Shown one piece after another: positions 23,164-31,196 of a DNA stretch of 50,532 bases. Where the stretch lies: contig CAJMAC010000008.1 in assembly GCA_905211265.1 (NCBI GenBank), positions 1 through 50,532 on the forward strand, given 5' to 3'. Positions within the stretch are counted from its first letter, which is position 1, and each line of letters opens with the position of its first letter. Origin of the DNA: an uncultured Eubacteriales bacterium. Its GTDB lineage: Bacteria; Bacillota_I; Bacilli_A; RF39; UBA660. The notes beneath the pieces are model-generated. The model was not told where the DNA came from. It searched no databases and saw only the letters and a list, made by a program, of their open reading frames with translations. Position numbers and translations under genes: made by a program.

Positions 23164-25140
23164 ATGAAGAAATTTATTAAGAGATGTGTTAAATTTTTTT
23201 TGGTATTAATAGGATTATTTGTATTATTTCATTTAGGTCTTTATGTTTATTGTAAAATAACTCCGAAGATGGAAATAAATAAATCACAATCTTATTATTT
23301 ATATGATAGAAATAATAATTTGATATTTGATGATAATGATGAATGGATTAGTTTAAATAGAATTAGTAAAAATTTAATTAATGCTACTATATATACTGAA
23401 GATAAATATTTTTATAAACATATTGGATTTGATTATCTAAGAATTGGTAAAGCTATTGTTAATAATATAGCTACTAGAAGTAAGAGTGAGGGTGCTTCGA
23501 CGATTACTCAACAATATGCTAGAAATTTATTTTTAAGTTTTGATAAGACTTGGAAAAGAAAGTTGGATGAGGCTGTGCTTGCTTTTGAACTTGAAACTCA
23601 TTATAGTAAGGATGAGATATTGGAAGGTTATTTAAATACAATTAATTATGGTGGTGTATTTGGAATTGAGAATGCTTCAAAGTATTATTTTGATAAATCT
23701 AGTTCGGAACTTAGTTTGGCTGAGGCTTCAATTCTGGCGGGTATTCCTCAGTCTCCAAGTTATAATTCTCCATTTAAGAGTATGGATAATGCTAAAAAAA
23801 GACAGTATGTTGTTTTACTTTGTATGAAAAATAATGGTATTATTACTGAGGATGAGATGAATGAGGCATATAATCAAGAATTGGTTTTTAATACTAATGA
23901 TAATAAGGATGAAATTAAGTCTTTGTTATATTATAGGGATGCTGTTATTGAGGAATTAAAGGGGTTATTACAGATACCTGATAGTTTGATTGAAACTGGT
24001 GGACTTAGGATTTATACTTCTTTGGATAAGGATGCACAAGAGGTTTTGGATAAGTCTTTTAATGATAATTTGGTTAATGGTGAGATTGAAGCTTCGGGTA
24101 TTATGATTGATCCTAATAACGGTGATGTTTTGGCTTTAATTGGAGGTAGAGATTATAGTGTTAGTCAGTTTAATAGAGCAATTAATTCTAAAAGACAGGT
24201 AGGTTCTACAATGAAGCCATTTTTATATTATGCTGCTTTGGAAAGTGGATTTACTTCTTCGTCTACTTTTACTAGTGAACTTACAACATTTTCTTTTGCT
24301 AGTAATAAGACTTATAGTCCTAAAAATTATAATGATACTTATGCTAATGGACCAATTACTATGGGTGCTGCGATAGCTTATTCCGATAATATTTATGCAG
24401 TTAAGACACATTTGTTTTTGGGTGAAGAAACTTTAATTAATATGGCAAATAGGTTAGGTATTAGTAGTAAGTTGGAACCTATTCCTTCACTTGCTTTAGG
24501 TACTGAAGAGATTAGTTTAATTGATATGGTTAGTGCTTATGCTACTTTTGCTAATTTAGGGTATAAGGTTTACGGTCATTTTATTAATAAAGTCGAAGAT
24601 AGTAAAGGTAATGTTCTTTATGAATATAAACATGATGAGGAGATGGTTTTAAATTCTAGTTTGACTTTTATTTTGAATGAGATGTTAACTTATACTTATG
24701 ATAAGGCTTTTATTGATTATAATTATCCGACAGTTATTAGTTTGCTTCCTGAGATGACTAATAAGTATGCGATTAAGACCGGTACTACGGATACTGATTT
24801 ATGGATAATTGGTTATAATAAGAATGCCGTTTTGGGTATATGGACTGGTTATGATGACAATAGAAAGATTGAATCTGGTAATGGTAAGATTCATAAGAAT
24901 ATATGGATTAACACTATGGAAGGTTATTTAAAAGATAAGAATAATAGTTGGTATTCTATTCCAGATAATGTTGTTGGTGTTTTGGTTAATCCTATTACAG
25001 GAGAACTTGTTAATACTGAGAGTAATAAGAGTAAAATATTTTATTATTTAAAGGGGACTGAACCTACTTATACTAATAATAGAGATTTAGAAACTGTGTT
25101 TAGAGAAAATAATAATAATAATGATGATAATAGTGAATAG
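23164..25140 (+). CDS. class A penicillin-binding protein (transglycosylase/transpeptidase)
   Basis: A 658-residue bifunctional cell-wall synthase anchored by one N-terminal helix (about 11-30). The GT51 glycosyltransferase domain shows TEDKYFYKHIGFD (catalytic Glu79), GASTITQQYARNL (110-122), RKLDEAVLAFELE and LAGIPQSPSYNSP. The transpeptidase domain has SxxK as STMK (348-351), SxN as SDN and KTG as IKTGTT. It therefore polymerises and cross-links peptidoglycan. The start is ATG 23164 after GGAGGGG; the upstream TTG overlaps that site. It faces parB across an island of unknown genes. It resembles PBP1A/PonA/PbpF, but I do not choose among these names. Confidence 0.95.
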   Translation: MKKFIKRCVKFFLVLIGLFVLFHLGLYVYCKITPKMEINKSQSYYLYDRNNNLIFDDNDEWISLNRISKNLINATIYTEDKYFYKHIGFDYLRIGKAIVNNIATRSKSEGASTITQQYARNLFLSFDKTWKRKLDEAVLAFELETHYSKDEILEGYLNTINYGGVFGIENASKYYFDKSSSELSLAEASILAGIPQSPSYNSPFKSMDNAKKRQYVVLLCMKNNGIITEDEMNEAYNQELVFNTNDNKDEIKSLLYYRDAVIEELKGLLQIPDSLIETGGLRIYTSLDKDAQEVLDKSFNDNLVNGEIEASGIMIDPNNGDVLALIGGRDYSVSQFNRAINSKRQVGSTMKPFLYYAALESGFTSSSTFTSELTTFSFASNKTYSPKNYNDTYANGPITMGAAIAYSDNIYAVKTHLFLGEETLINMANRLGISSKLEPIPSLALGTEEISLIDMVSAYATFANLGYKVYGHFINKVEDSKGNVLYEYKHDEEMVLNSSLTFILNEMLTYTYDKAFIDYNYPTVISLLPEMTNKYAIKTGTTDTDLWIIGYNKNAVLGIWTGYDDNRKIESGNGKIHKNIWINTMEGYLKDKNNSWYSIPDNVVGVLVNPITGELVNTESNKSKIFYYLKGTEPTYTNNRDLETVFRENNNNNDDNSE

Positions 25141-25221
25141 TTTTGTCAGTTCAAGCCTAAGGTCTTTCACTGCTAGTTAAATTCTTAGGTTAAGTCTTTA
25201 AAAATATGGGTGTAATGTTAA

Positions 25222-25250
25222 AAAAATAGTCTTTGTGGGACTATTTTTGT
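25222..25250 (+). terminator. terminator after the pbp gene (left edge of island)
   Basis: AAAAATAGTC / GACTATTTTT 10-bp stem, loop TTTGTGG. Nearly identical to the terminator at the end of parB, 3.8 kb away. Confidence 0.9.
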
Positions 25251-25264
25251 TTTATTTTATATAG

Positions 25265-25426
25265 TTATCTTCTTGCAGCGCATCTTTGAGTTTGTTGTTC
25301 TTTCGAAGTATTATGTCTTCTTCCTTCTAAATCTAATGTTTTATATATTTCTATTGTTATTTCTTTTGTTATTTCACTAGAATTATTTAATACCATTTCA
25401 AAAAATTTTGTTGCTTCTTTTTCCAC
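25265..25426 (-). CDS. 53-residue protein with GTG start and QQTQ-AA tail
   Basis: A small gene starting with GTG, with GGAGG seven nt upstream. The protein is mostly one acidic, amphipathic helix (EITKEITIEIYKTLDLEG) and ends QQTQRCAARR. The last ten residues match the end of the 403-residue protein in the same island (QQTQKHAAKR), and the DNA is also similar there. It is the last gene of the minus-strand cluster. It may be a remnant of a duplicated copy of that gene or a genuine small protein carrying the same C-terminal tag. I recognise no family. Confidence 0.5.
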   Translation of the reverse strand: MEKEATKFFEMVLNNSSEITKEITIEIYKTLDLEGRRHNTSKEQQTQRCAARR

Positions 25427-25475
25427 ATATTTTCCTCCATATGTTATTATTATACTTTTATTATAACATACTTTT

Positions 25476-26324
25476 CTATTCTTTTATTACTTTTCCATCT
25501 AAATTACATATGTAACAATTAGGAAATAAGTTTTTTAATAAATTTAACTTTTTTTCATTTTGTTCATATTTTCTTCCTACTAAAAGTCCTTCTATAAAAC
25601 AAGATGGTATACCAAATATTATTGCACTTTCTCTATTTGTAGTAAAATCATCTCTTTTGGCATATATAAAATCTTTTATAAAATATTCTTGAATAAAACT
25701 TTGTAATATTTCTTTATTAAATGATAAATTAAATATGTCATTTTCTAATATAGATTTTCCATAGTCATTTTCTATGTTCATTATAAATCCTAATTGAATA
25801 TTATCTCTTGCTAGACTTGGCATAAATCTTATTTCTTTTGTTTGTTCACATTGCCATTTCCAAAAATCTTCATTTCTTATTTTCTCTATTTCTTCATCTA
25901 TTTTTTTATATGGAATTAATTTTGTTGTTATTAAGCCATTACGCGAGAAATATTTTAATGTTGCTCCACTATAATTTATAATATAATCTTTCAGTAATAT
26001 TTCTTTTTGTATATTCCATACAGGTATGGTTAATGGTGTTTTTTTATTTAAGTTTATATCGTTAAGAAAATCAGGAGATATAAATCCATTTTCAGATATA
26101 AATTTTAATTTATCTTCATTTAATTCTGTTAGAGCTCCTTCTCCTCTTAATAATTGATGTTTCTTTAATTTAACTAAATCTCCTATTTTATAATTATGAG
26201 TTGGTTGTTTGTAATTATTTTTAGCTTTATAATAATTATCTATTTGTTTAGAAAAAAGTTTTATTGAATTATTATTTTCTTTAAATATAATTTTAAGTTT
26301 TTCTAAATATGTTTCTTTATTCAT
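25476..26324 (-). CDS. unknown protein with possible ADP-ribosyltransferase-like pattern
   Basis: A 282-residue soluble protein with no signal peptide. The order LLRGEGALTELNEDKLKFIS-ENGFISPDF, then YSGATLKYF, and later RDDFTTNRESAIIFGIPSCF resembles the Arg / Ser-Thr / Glu strand order of ADP-ribosyltransferase folds. There a strand with Arg is followed by a helix and 'NGf.S', and a Glu lies in a late strand. This is a weak, visual similarity. The C-terminus LFPNCYICNLDGKVIKE is well ordered. GAGGT lies before the ATG. It is the third gene of a tightly spaced cluster of unknowns and may be a nucleotide-dependent modifier. Confidence 0.55.
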   Translation of the reverse strand: MNKETYLEKLKIIFKENNNSIKLFSKQIDNYYKAKNNYKQPTHNYKIGDLVKLKKHQLLRGEGALTELNEDKLKFISENGFISPDFLNDINLNKKTPLTIPVWNIQKEILLKDYIINYSGATLKYFSRNGLITTKLIPYKKIDEEIEKIRNEDFWKWQCEQTKEIRFMPSLARDNIQLGFIMNIENDYGKSILENDIFNLSFNKEILQSFIQEYFIKDFIYAKRDDFTTNRESAIIFGIPSCFIEGLLVGRKYEQNEKKLNLLKNLFPNCYICNLDGKVIKE

Positions 26325-26343
26325 TTTTACCTCTTTTTAATTA

Positions 26344-27555
26344 TTATCTTTTTGCAGCATGTTTTTGGGTTTGTTGTTGATTATACTGATATGATGATAA
26401 TAGTATTTGCAATTCTTCCATAGATTTACTATTTAGTTTATTTTTTACATTTTGCATTATATCAATTCTTTCGCTTATACTTATATCTCCAAATGAAAAT
26501 TCTCCAGCCATGTTCATATTATTTATTATTTTACTAATAATTTCATCTTTCGTTTGTTGCTCTTGTTTAAATGGTTGACTTGACTTTATTTGATTTTGCT
26601 TGTTTAATTCGTAATTAATATCACTTTCTATTTGAGCACGAATATTTGGTATTTTATTAGTTAATGTTGATAGATTTCTTATAGTATTTGCTAGTTCTAC
26701 TTCATAATTTGGGTTATTGTTTTGTTTTAATTGAACTAATTTTTTTATTTCTAAATCATATATTTTATCAAAATCATGTTCTTGATGTTCTGTATTCAAA
26801 TTAGAATATCCTGATGTTCCTTTATCTTTTGCCCATTCTGGAAGACTTTCTGGTTTATTATTTTTAATAGTAGCAAACTTTGGTTGGTTTGGTTGTTGAC
26901 GCGCCCATTCAATTTTTTTTGCTAGTTCTTCTTGAGCTTGTTTCATTTGTTCTTGTAATTCTTTTGTCTCTTTACTTTGTTCTAAGCTAGTTTCTCTACT
27001 ACTTTGTACTCCAAAAGTAGGTTCTTTTGATGGTGCCTTGGAAATGGTTTGAAATACTGGCTTTTGTTCTTGAACTAGTTGAGGTGATGATTCAAAAATA
27101 TTTCCTAAATTACTTTTTAAGGCTTCAAGTTCTTTATCAACATTAGAATTAGAATAACTTATTGATGAACTTCCAAAATCTAATTGTTGATTTCTTACTT
27201 CTTTTTCAATATCTCTTAAAAAACTTTCTCTTGTAATATTTAATCCTAATGATGTTAAATTTCTCATTATTGAATTTAATTTTCCTTCAAATAATATATC
27301 ATTTTTCATTTTTTCTAGGGCAAGTTTTTTTACTTCTTTTAAATATCTATCTTTTAAATCATCGTATTTTATTTCTTGTTTCTCTGTTTTTCTTATATGT
27401 TCTTGATCTATACCATATATTTTATTACGATCTATTTCATCTAATTCAATAGAATCTAATAATTGATTAATTCTATCTGCTTCCTCGGTTAATGATGTTT
27501 CTATATTTGATTTACTTTTTTCACTTGATTCACTAATTCTGCCAAATTCTCTCAT
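26344..27555 (-). CDS. Gln/Glu-rich, coiled-coil-like protein of unknown function
   Basis: A 403-residue, hydrophilic protein without membrane segments. Residues 1-130 are helical and charged. A low-complexity Ser/Gln region lies about 130-190. A coiled-coil-like stretch follows (ETKELQEQMKQAQEELAKKI, about 195-215), then two helical blocks, of which DFDKIYDLEIKKLVQLKQNN recalls the first block (DDLKDRYLKEVKKLALEKMK) and suggests an internal duplication. It ends in QQTQKHAAKR, shared with the small gene downstream. AGGAG precedes the ATG. A scaffold or partner role in the cluster is possible; no family is recognised. Confidence 0.55.
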   Translation of the reverse strand: MREFGRISESSEKSKSNIETSLTEEADRINQLLDSIELDEIDRNKIYGIDQEHIRKTEKQEIKYDDLKDRYLKEVKKLALEKMKNDILFEGKLNSIMRNLTSLGLNITRESFLRDIEKEVRNQQLDFGSSSISYSNSNVDKELEALKSNLGNIFESSPQLVQEQKPVFQTISKAPSKEPTFGVQSSRETSLEQSKETKELQEQMKQAQEELAKKIEWARQQPNQPKFATIKNNKPESLPEWAKDKGTSGYSNLNTEHQEHDFDKIYDLEIKKLVQLKQNNNPNYEVELANTIRNLSTLTNKIPNIRAQIESDINYELNKQNQIKSSQPFKQEQQTKDEIISKIINNMNMAGEFSFGDISISERIDIMQNVKNKLNSKSMEELQILLSSYQYNQQQTQKHAAKR

Positions 27556-27578
27556 TTTTATGCTCCTTTTTTATATTG

Positions 27579-28928
27579 TTATCTACTTTTACCTTTTGTA
27601 TTAGAAATATCTATTATACTGTTTAAATTTTTACACATATTTTCTTTATTTAGTTGATTGTTTTGTTTTAGAGTTAGGAATATATTTACAATTTGTTCTT
27701 TGTATGTATTAATAAGTTCCAATATTTCATTATATCCATTATTTTGACTAATCTGGTATATTAAGTCATTTGTAGAAATTCCTAGATATGATAATAGTGA
27801 ATGGAATGCTATATAGTTTTTATCTGATTCCGATAAGTTTTCTTTATATTGCATAGTATCAATATAATATATTGGTAAATTCATTTTTAAGGATAGATCT
27901 TTTGCTTCTTGATAGTCTATATTTATGTCTTTTTCTCCTAATCCTATTACTACAATACCACAAGGTTTAGCATTAACAAGAATCTCATTATAGCAAGTTG
28001 ATGAATATAAATCTTCACTTTTTTCTTGTGCTCTTTCTTTTCCTATACTTTCTATAACACTTGGTGTAGCAAGGGTAGTTCCTTTTTCTTTATTTTTTGA
28101 ATCTACTCCAAATACATTTGAACCAAGATCATATGCACTAACCATAATAATTTCTGAATCATTAGGATATATAAATCCTATTTTTCTAGTTTTAGAACCA
28201 TATGTTGCTATAAAATCAGAACTAATCATACTGCATGATGATTGCATCGGTCTATTTATCAGTAGTTCTGCTTGACTAGTTAAATTTCCTCCTGATATAT
28301 TGGAGAATAATACTTTAAATTCTTTGTTATCTTCTAGTTTATTTGATAGTGATTGTTTCCAAATTTTTGTTATTAGTTCTTTGTATTTTATTTCTAATGT
28401 TTTAAGATTTACTTTACCATTATTTAATTTTATACAATCTGTTAGTATTTCTTTAATTTGATTATTATTTAGTAGTTGTCTATAATTAATATTTGATATT
28501 AATGATTTTAAGGATTCTACTGCTAAAAATAATCCTTCTTTTCCATAAATATCTTTGTACTTATTTTCTATAAAATCCATATTATTAATTTTACTTAATT
28601 TGTTATTATATTCTGTTAATATTTCATTATATTCATTTATTATATTATTACTATTTAATGAAATATTACTAAGTGTTGTTTGTAATTCTTTAAAGTTTGG
28701 ATTATTTTTTATTATTTCACTTTCAAATCCATATTTAAATCTAATTATTCCTATTGTTGAGATTAGTTTTTTATAGATTAATTGTAATTCTGTTTCATTA
28801 GCTTTTTTTACTTCTTTTTCAATAGAATAAATGTATTGCATATCATTATCCAAATTTTCATTATCGTTATATTTGAAAGTTTCAATTTCAAAACTTTCTA
28901 TTAAATCTAAAATATCTTTTTTTAACAT
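27579..28928 (-). CDS. unknown protein, helical N-domain plus conserved-looking alpha/beta C-domain
   Basis: First gene of the island. Residues 1-200 are long helices. The C-terminal half is compact and richer in conserved-type residues: SSCSMISSDFIATYGSKTRK, IIMVSAYDLGSNVFG, GTTLATPSVIESIG, SSTCYNEILVNAKPCGIVVI and LPIYYIDT. That composition (Cys, Gly, Ser in turns) suggests a binding or catalytic domain, but I cannot assign it. The longest frame starts at 28952. I prefer ATG 28928, which has AAAGGA at a correct distance; the first ATG has none. An extended -10 (TGTTATAAT, 28971-28979) drives the cluster. Confidence 0.6.
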   Translation of the reverse strand: MLKKDILDLIESFEIETFKYNDNENLDNDMQYIYSIEKEVKKANETELQLIYKKLISTIGIIRFKYGFESEIIKNNPNFKELQTTLSNISLNSNNIINEYNEILTEYNNKLSKINNMDFIENKYKDIYGKEGLFLAVESLKSLISNINYRQLLNNNQIKEILTDCIKLNNGKVNLKTLEIKYKELITKIWKQSLSNKLEDNKEFKVLFSNISGGNLTSQAELLINRPMQSSCSMISSDFIATYGSKTRKIGFIYPNDSEIIMVSAYDLGSNVFGVDSKNKEKGTTLATPSVIESIGKERAQEKSEDLYSSTCYNEILVNAKPCGIVVIGLGEKDINIDYQEAKDLSLKMNLPIYYIDTMQYKENLSESDKNYIAFHSLLSYLGISTNDLIYQISQNNGYNEILELINTYKEQIVNIFLTLKQNNQLNKENMCKNLNSIIDISNTKGKSR

Positions 28929-28970
28929 ATGCATAATCCTTTCATATTCCATTTACTATTCTTTAATTTT

Positions 28971-28979
28971 ATTATAACA
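28971..28979 (-). promoter_or_regulatory. extended -10 promoter of the unknown island
   Basis: TGTTATAAT on the minus strand, 43 nt before the preferred start codon. Confidence 0.55.
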
Positions 28980-29042
28980 TGAATTTTATTTGTTTTATGT
29001 ATTTTATCTTATATTTTACATTTTTAATTGTTATATAATGTA

Positions 29043-29068
29043 AAAAATAGTCTTTGTGGACTATTTTT
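29043..29068 (-). terminator. terminator after parB (right edge of island)
   Basis: AAAAATAGTC / GACTATTTTT with loop TTTGTG; overlaps the parB stop. Apart from one G in the loop it is the same hairpin as at 25222-25250. Confidence 0.9.
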
Positions 29069-30407
29069 GAATTTTAAATGTTACTAAATGTTCAGTTGGT
29101 GTGTCTGATTCTTCAAGTACTACTTTGTAACCACTATGCTCTAATAATGGTAATATATCTTTTAGTATTGTTGTTGCTAATACCGTATTGTTTGTTTGTG
29201 GTTGTGATACTACTGTTTCATTAGGCGTTGGGTTTGGTCCAAATTGTGAAATACCATTAGGTTCAGGGAATGCTTGTGGCATTTTTGGTGCTACTGGTAT
29301 TGTTGGTTTAGCATTCATTTGAGGCATTTCAACTGGTGTTGGTGCTGGAGCTGGACCAAATTGTGGTATCTCTGTTGCTACTGGTGGAGTTGGTTCAGTG
29401 TTCATTTGAGGCATTTCAACTGGACTAGGCATATTTTGAGATGTAGACATATCTATTGGTGGAGGTGTCATTGGCATTGCACCACTTATATTATTTATTG
29501 GAACTTCTGTATTTAATGGTTGATCTTCTAATGATGGGAAAAAATCATTTGGTTTTTGATTTACTACTGTATTACCTAATATTGGTTCAGGTATAGTAGC
29601 ATTTCCCATTTGTGGTTTTTCTTGTTCTTTTAAAAGTCCATTATATTGACTTATATTTGTATCTTGATTATTCATATTTTTTTCCTCCACTTTTTCTTCT
29701 TTTTGTTTTTCTATAAAGTCTTTTTTATTTAAGTCTTCTAGACTAAATTTATCTATTACTCTTTTTTCTTTTTTTATTGTATTTTTATCTTGTAATTCTA
29801 TTTCATCTTGATTGTTATTAATTATTTTTTCTAAATCTTTTATTGTTAATCTTTCTTTTATTATTCTATTATATAGATTTAATTGTTCTTGTTTATTATT
29901 TAATTTAGTTAGTATTCTTGCATGGGATTCAGATATTTTATTATTTAATAACGCTTCTTGAATTTCTGGTGGTAATTTTAACAAATTTAATTTTGCTTCA
30001 ATTATAGTTTTTTCTTTACCTATAATATTTGATAATTCGTCAATATTACATCTGTTAAGTAACATTATTTGTTCATAAGCATTGGCTTCTTCGATAGGAT
30101 TTAATAATTGTTTTTGAATGTTTTCGTTTAGTATTAATTCTGCTAATTCTTTATCATTTATTTCTAATACTATTGCAGGTACTGTTTCTAATCCTATTCT
30201 TTTTGCAGCTTTATATCTTCTTTCTCCATCTACTATTTCATATTTATCTTCTAGATGTCTTAATACTAATGGTTGTATTATTCCATATCTTTTTATTGAA
30301 TTTGATAGTTCATTTAATGATTTATCATCAAATATAATTCTAGGTTGATATATGTTTGGAATAATTTTATTTATAGGAATACTGACTATTTTTCTTTCTT
30401 CATTCAT
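29061..30407 (-). CDS. parB: chromosome-partitioning protein ParB with long Pro-rich extension
   Basis: A 448-residue CTP-dependent DNA clamp that loads at parS. The N-terminal CTPase region contains QPR and GERRYKAA (61-68), followed by LILNENIQKQLLNPIEEANAY, and the helix-turn-helix region follows (about 100-190). Residues about 230-400 are unusual: Pro/Met/Gln-rich, with repeated PVEMPQMN and PQFGP units. A small conserved-looking C-terminal domain (ILKDILPLLEHSGYKVVLEE) ends the protein. The gene sits beside rsmG, where Noc lies in Bacillus, but parS sites in the window favour ParB. No parA is adjacent. The start is ATG 30407 after AGAGG. Confidence 0.88.
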   Translation of the reverse strand: MNEERKIVSIPINKIIPNIYQPRIIFDDKSLNELSNSIKRYGIIQPLVLRHLEDKYEIVDGERRYKAAKRIGLETVPAIVLEINDKELAELILNENIQKQLLNPIEEANAYEQIMLLNRCNIDELSNIIGKEKTIIEAKLNLLKLPPEIQEALLNNKISESHARILTKLNNKQEQLNLYNRIIKERLTIKDLEKIINNNQDEIELQDKNTIKKEKRVIDKFSLEDLNKKDFIEKQKEEKVEEKNMNNQDTNISQYNGLLKEQEKPQMGNATIPEPILGNTVVNQKPNDFFPSLEDQPLNTEVPINNISGAMPMTPPPIDMSTSQNMPSPVEMPQMNTEPTPPVATEIPQFGPAPAPTPVEMPQMNAKPTIPVAPKMPQAFPEPNGISQFGPNPTPNETVVSQPQTNNTVLATTILKDILPLLEHSGYKVVLEESDTPTEHLVTFKIQK

Positions 30408-30481
30408 ATTCAACCTCTTTCTATCTTTTTATTCTATATATATAATACTATATTTTTTTAATTTTTACAATAACTAAATTT

Positions 30482-30510
30482 AAAAAGACACATTTTAGAT
30501 GTCTTTTTTC
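30482..30510 (-). terminator. terminator overlapping the rsmG end
   Basis: AAAAAGACA / TGTCTTTTT stem, 9-nt loop, T-runs on both sides. Confidence 0.82.
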
Positions 30511-31196
30511 TTTATTTCTGTATATTTTCTTGGGTATATAGAGCTTGTTTTATTATTTTTTTTATAAATAATTAATGTACGATTACTATTTTCTATTGGT
30601 AGTTTAAATTTTATTTCATTTATTTTTTTTATATCTAGTTTTTTATAATAATTTTCTATGTTTGTTATTTCATTATCTATATTAGATTTCATTGCTATAT
30701 AATAACCATTTACTTTTACTAAAGGTATTGAATACTCTAATAAATGTTTTAGTGGTGCTACTGCACGAGAGGTTACTATATCAAATATTTCTCTATTATT
30801 TTTAGAATAATCTTCGGCACGCGAATTAATTATTGTTAAGTTTGGTAAATCTAATTTTTCTTTTAATATATTTAAAAAATTACATTTTTTATTATTTGAT
30901 TCAATTAATGTTACTTTTAAGTTAGGATACATTATTTGTAATACTACTCCTGGGAAGCCTGCGCCTGTCCCTATATCACATAATGTTTGATTATTTAATT
31001 CTATTATTTTAGTTATGGTCAAACTATCATAAAAATGTTTTAAATATACTAATGGTTCTTCGGTTATTGAAGTTAGATTATATTTTTTATTTTCTTCGAC
31101 TAAAATATTATAATATAAATTTAATTTTTCTAAGTCTTTTTGAGTTATATTTATATTTAATTCTTTTAAACTATTTATAAATTCTTCTTTATTCAT
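30495..31196 (-). CDS. rsmG: 16S rRNA (guanine-N7) methyltransferase RsmG
   Basis: A 233-residue SAM-dependent methyltransferase that modifies G527 (E. coli numbering) of 16S rRNA. The SAM-binding motif is CDIGTGAGFPG (73-83). LTSITEEPLVYLKHFYDSL and VTSRAVAPLKHLLEYS are also family segments. The last 15 residues (SSIYPRKYTEIKKKDI) include the typical 'YPRk.g' end. The start overlaps mnmG by 8 nt, and AGGAAG lies upstream. It is part of the mnmE-mnmG-rsmG operon. Loss of this gene gives streptomycin resistance in other bacteria. Confidence 0.95.
   Translation of the reverse strand: MNKEEFINSLKELNINITQKDLEKLNLYYNILVEENKKYNLTSITEEPLVYLKHFYDSLTITKIIELNNQTLCDIGTGAGFPGVVLQIMYPNLKVTLIESNNKKCNFLNILKEKLDLPNLTIINSRAEDYSKNNREIFDIVTSRAVAPLKHLLEYSIPLVKVNGYYIAMKSNIDNEITNIENYYKKLDIKKINEIKFKLPIENSNRTLIIYKKNNKTSSIYPRKYTEIKKKDI

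Noticed and set aside
25150..25195. CCTAAG/CTTAGG pairing after the pbp gene as a structured RNA
   Set aside because: Short stem with a 22-nt loop and no promoter; the real terminator lies just downstream.
29274..29516. Trp/His-rich plus-strand ORF opposite parB
   Set aside because: A shadow of the Pro-rich repeats of parB on the other strand; no start signals.
29061..30407. Noc (nucleoid occlusion) instead of ParB
   Set aside because: The locus fits Noc, but three canonical parS sites are present and I saw no ATTTCCCGGGAAAT-type Noc site in the window.
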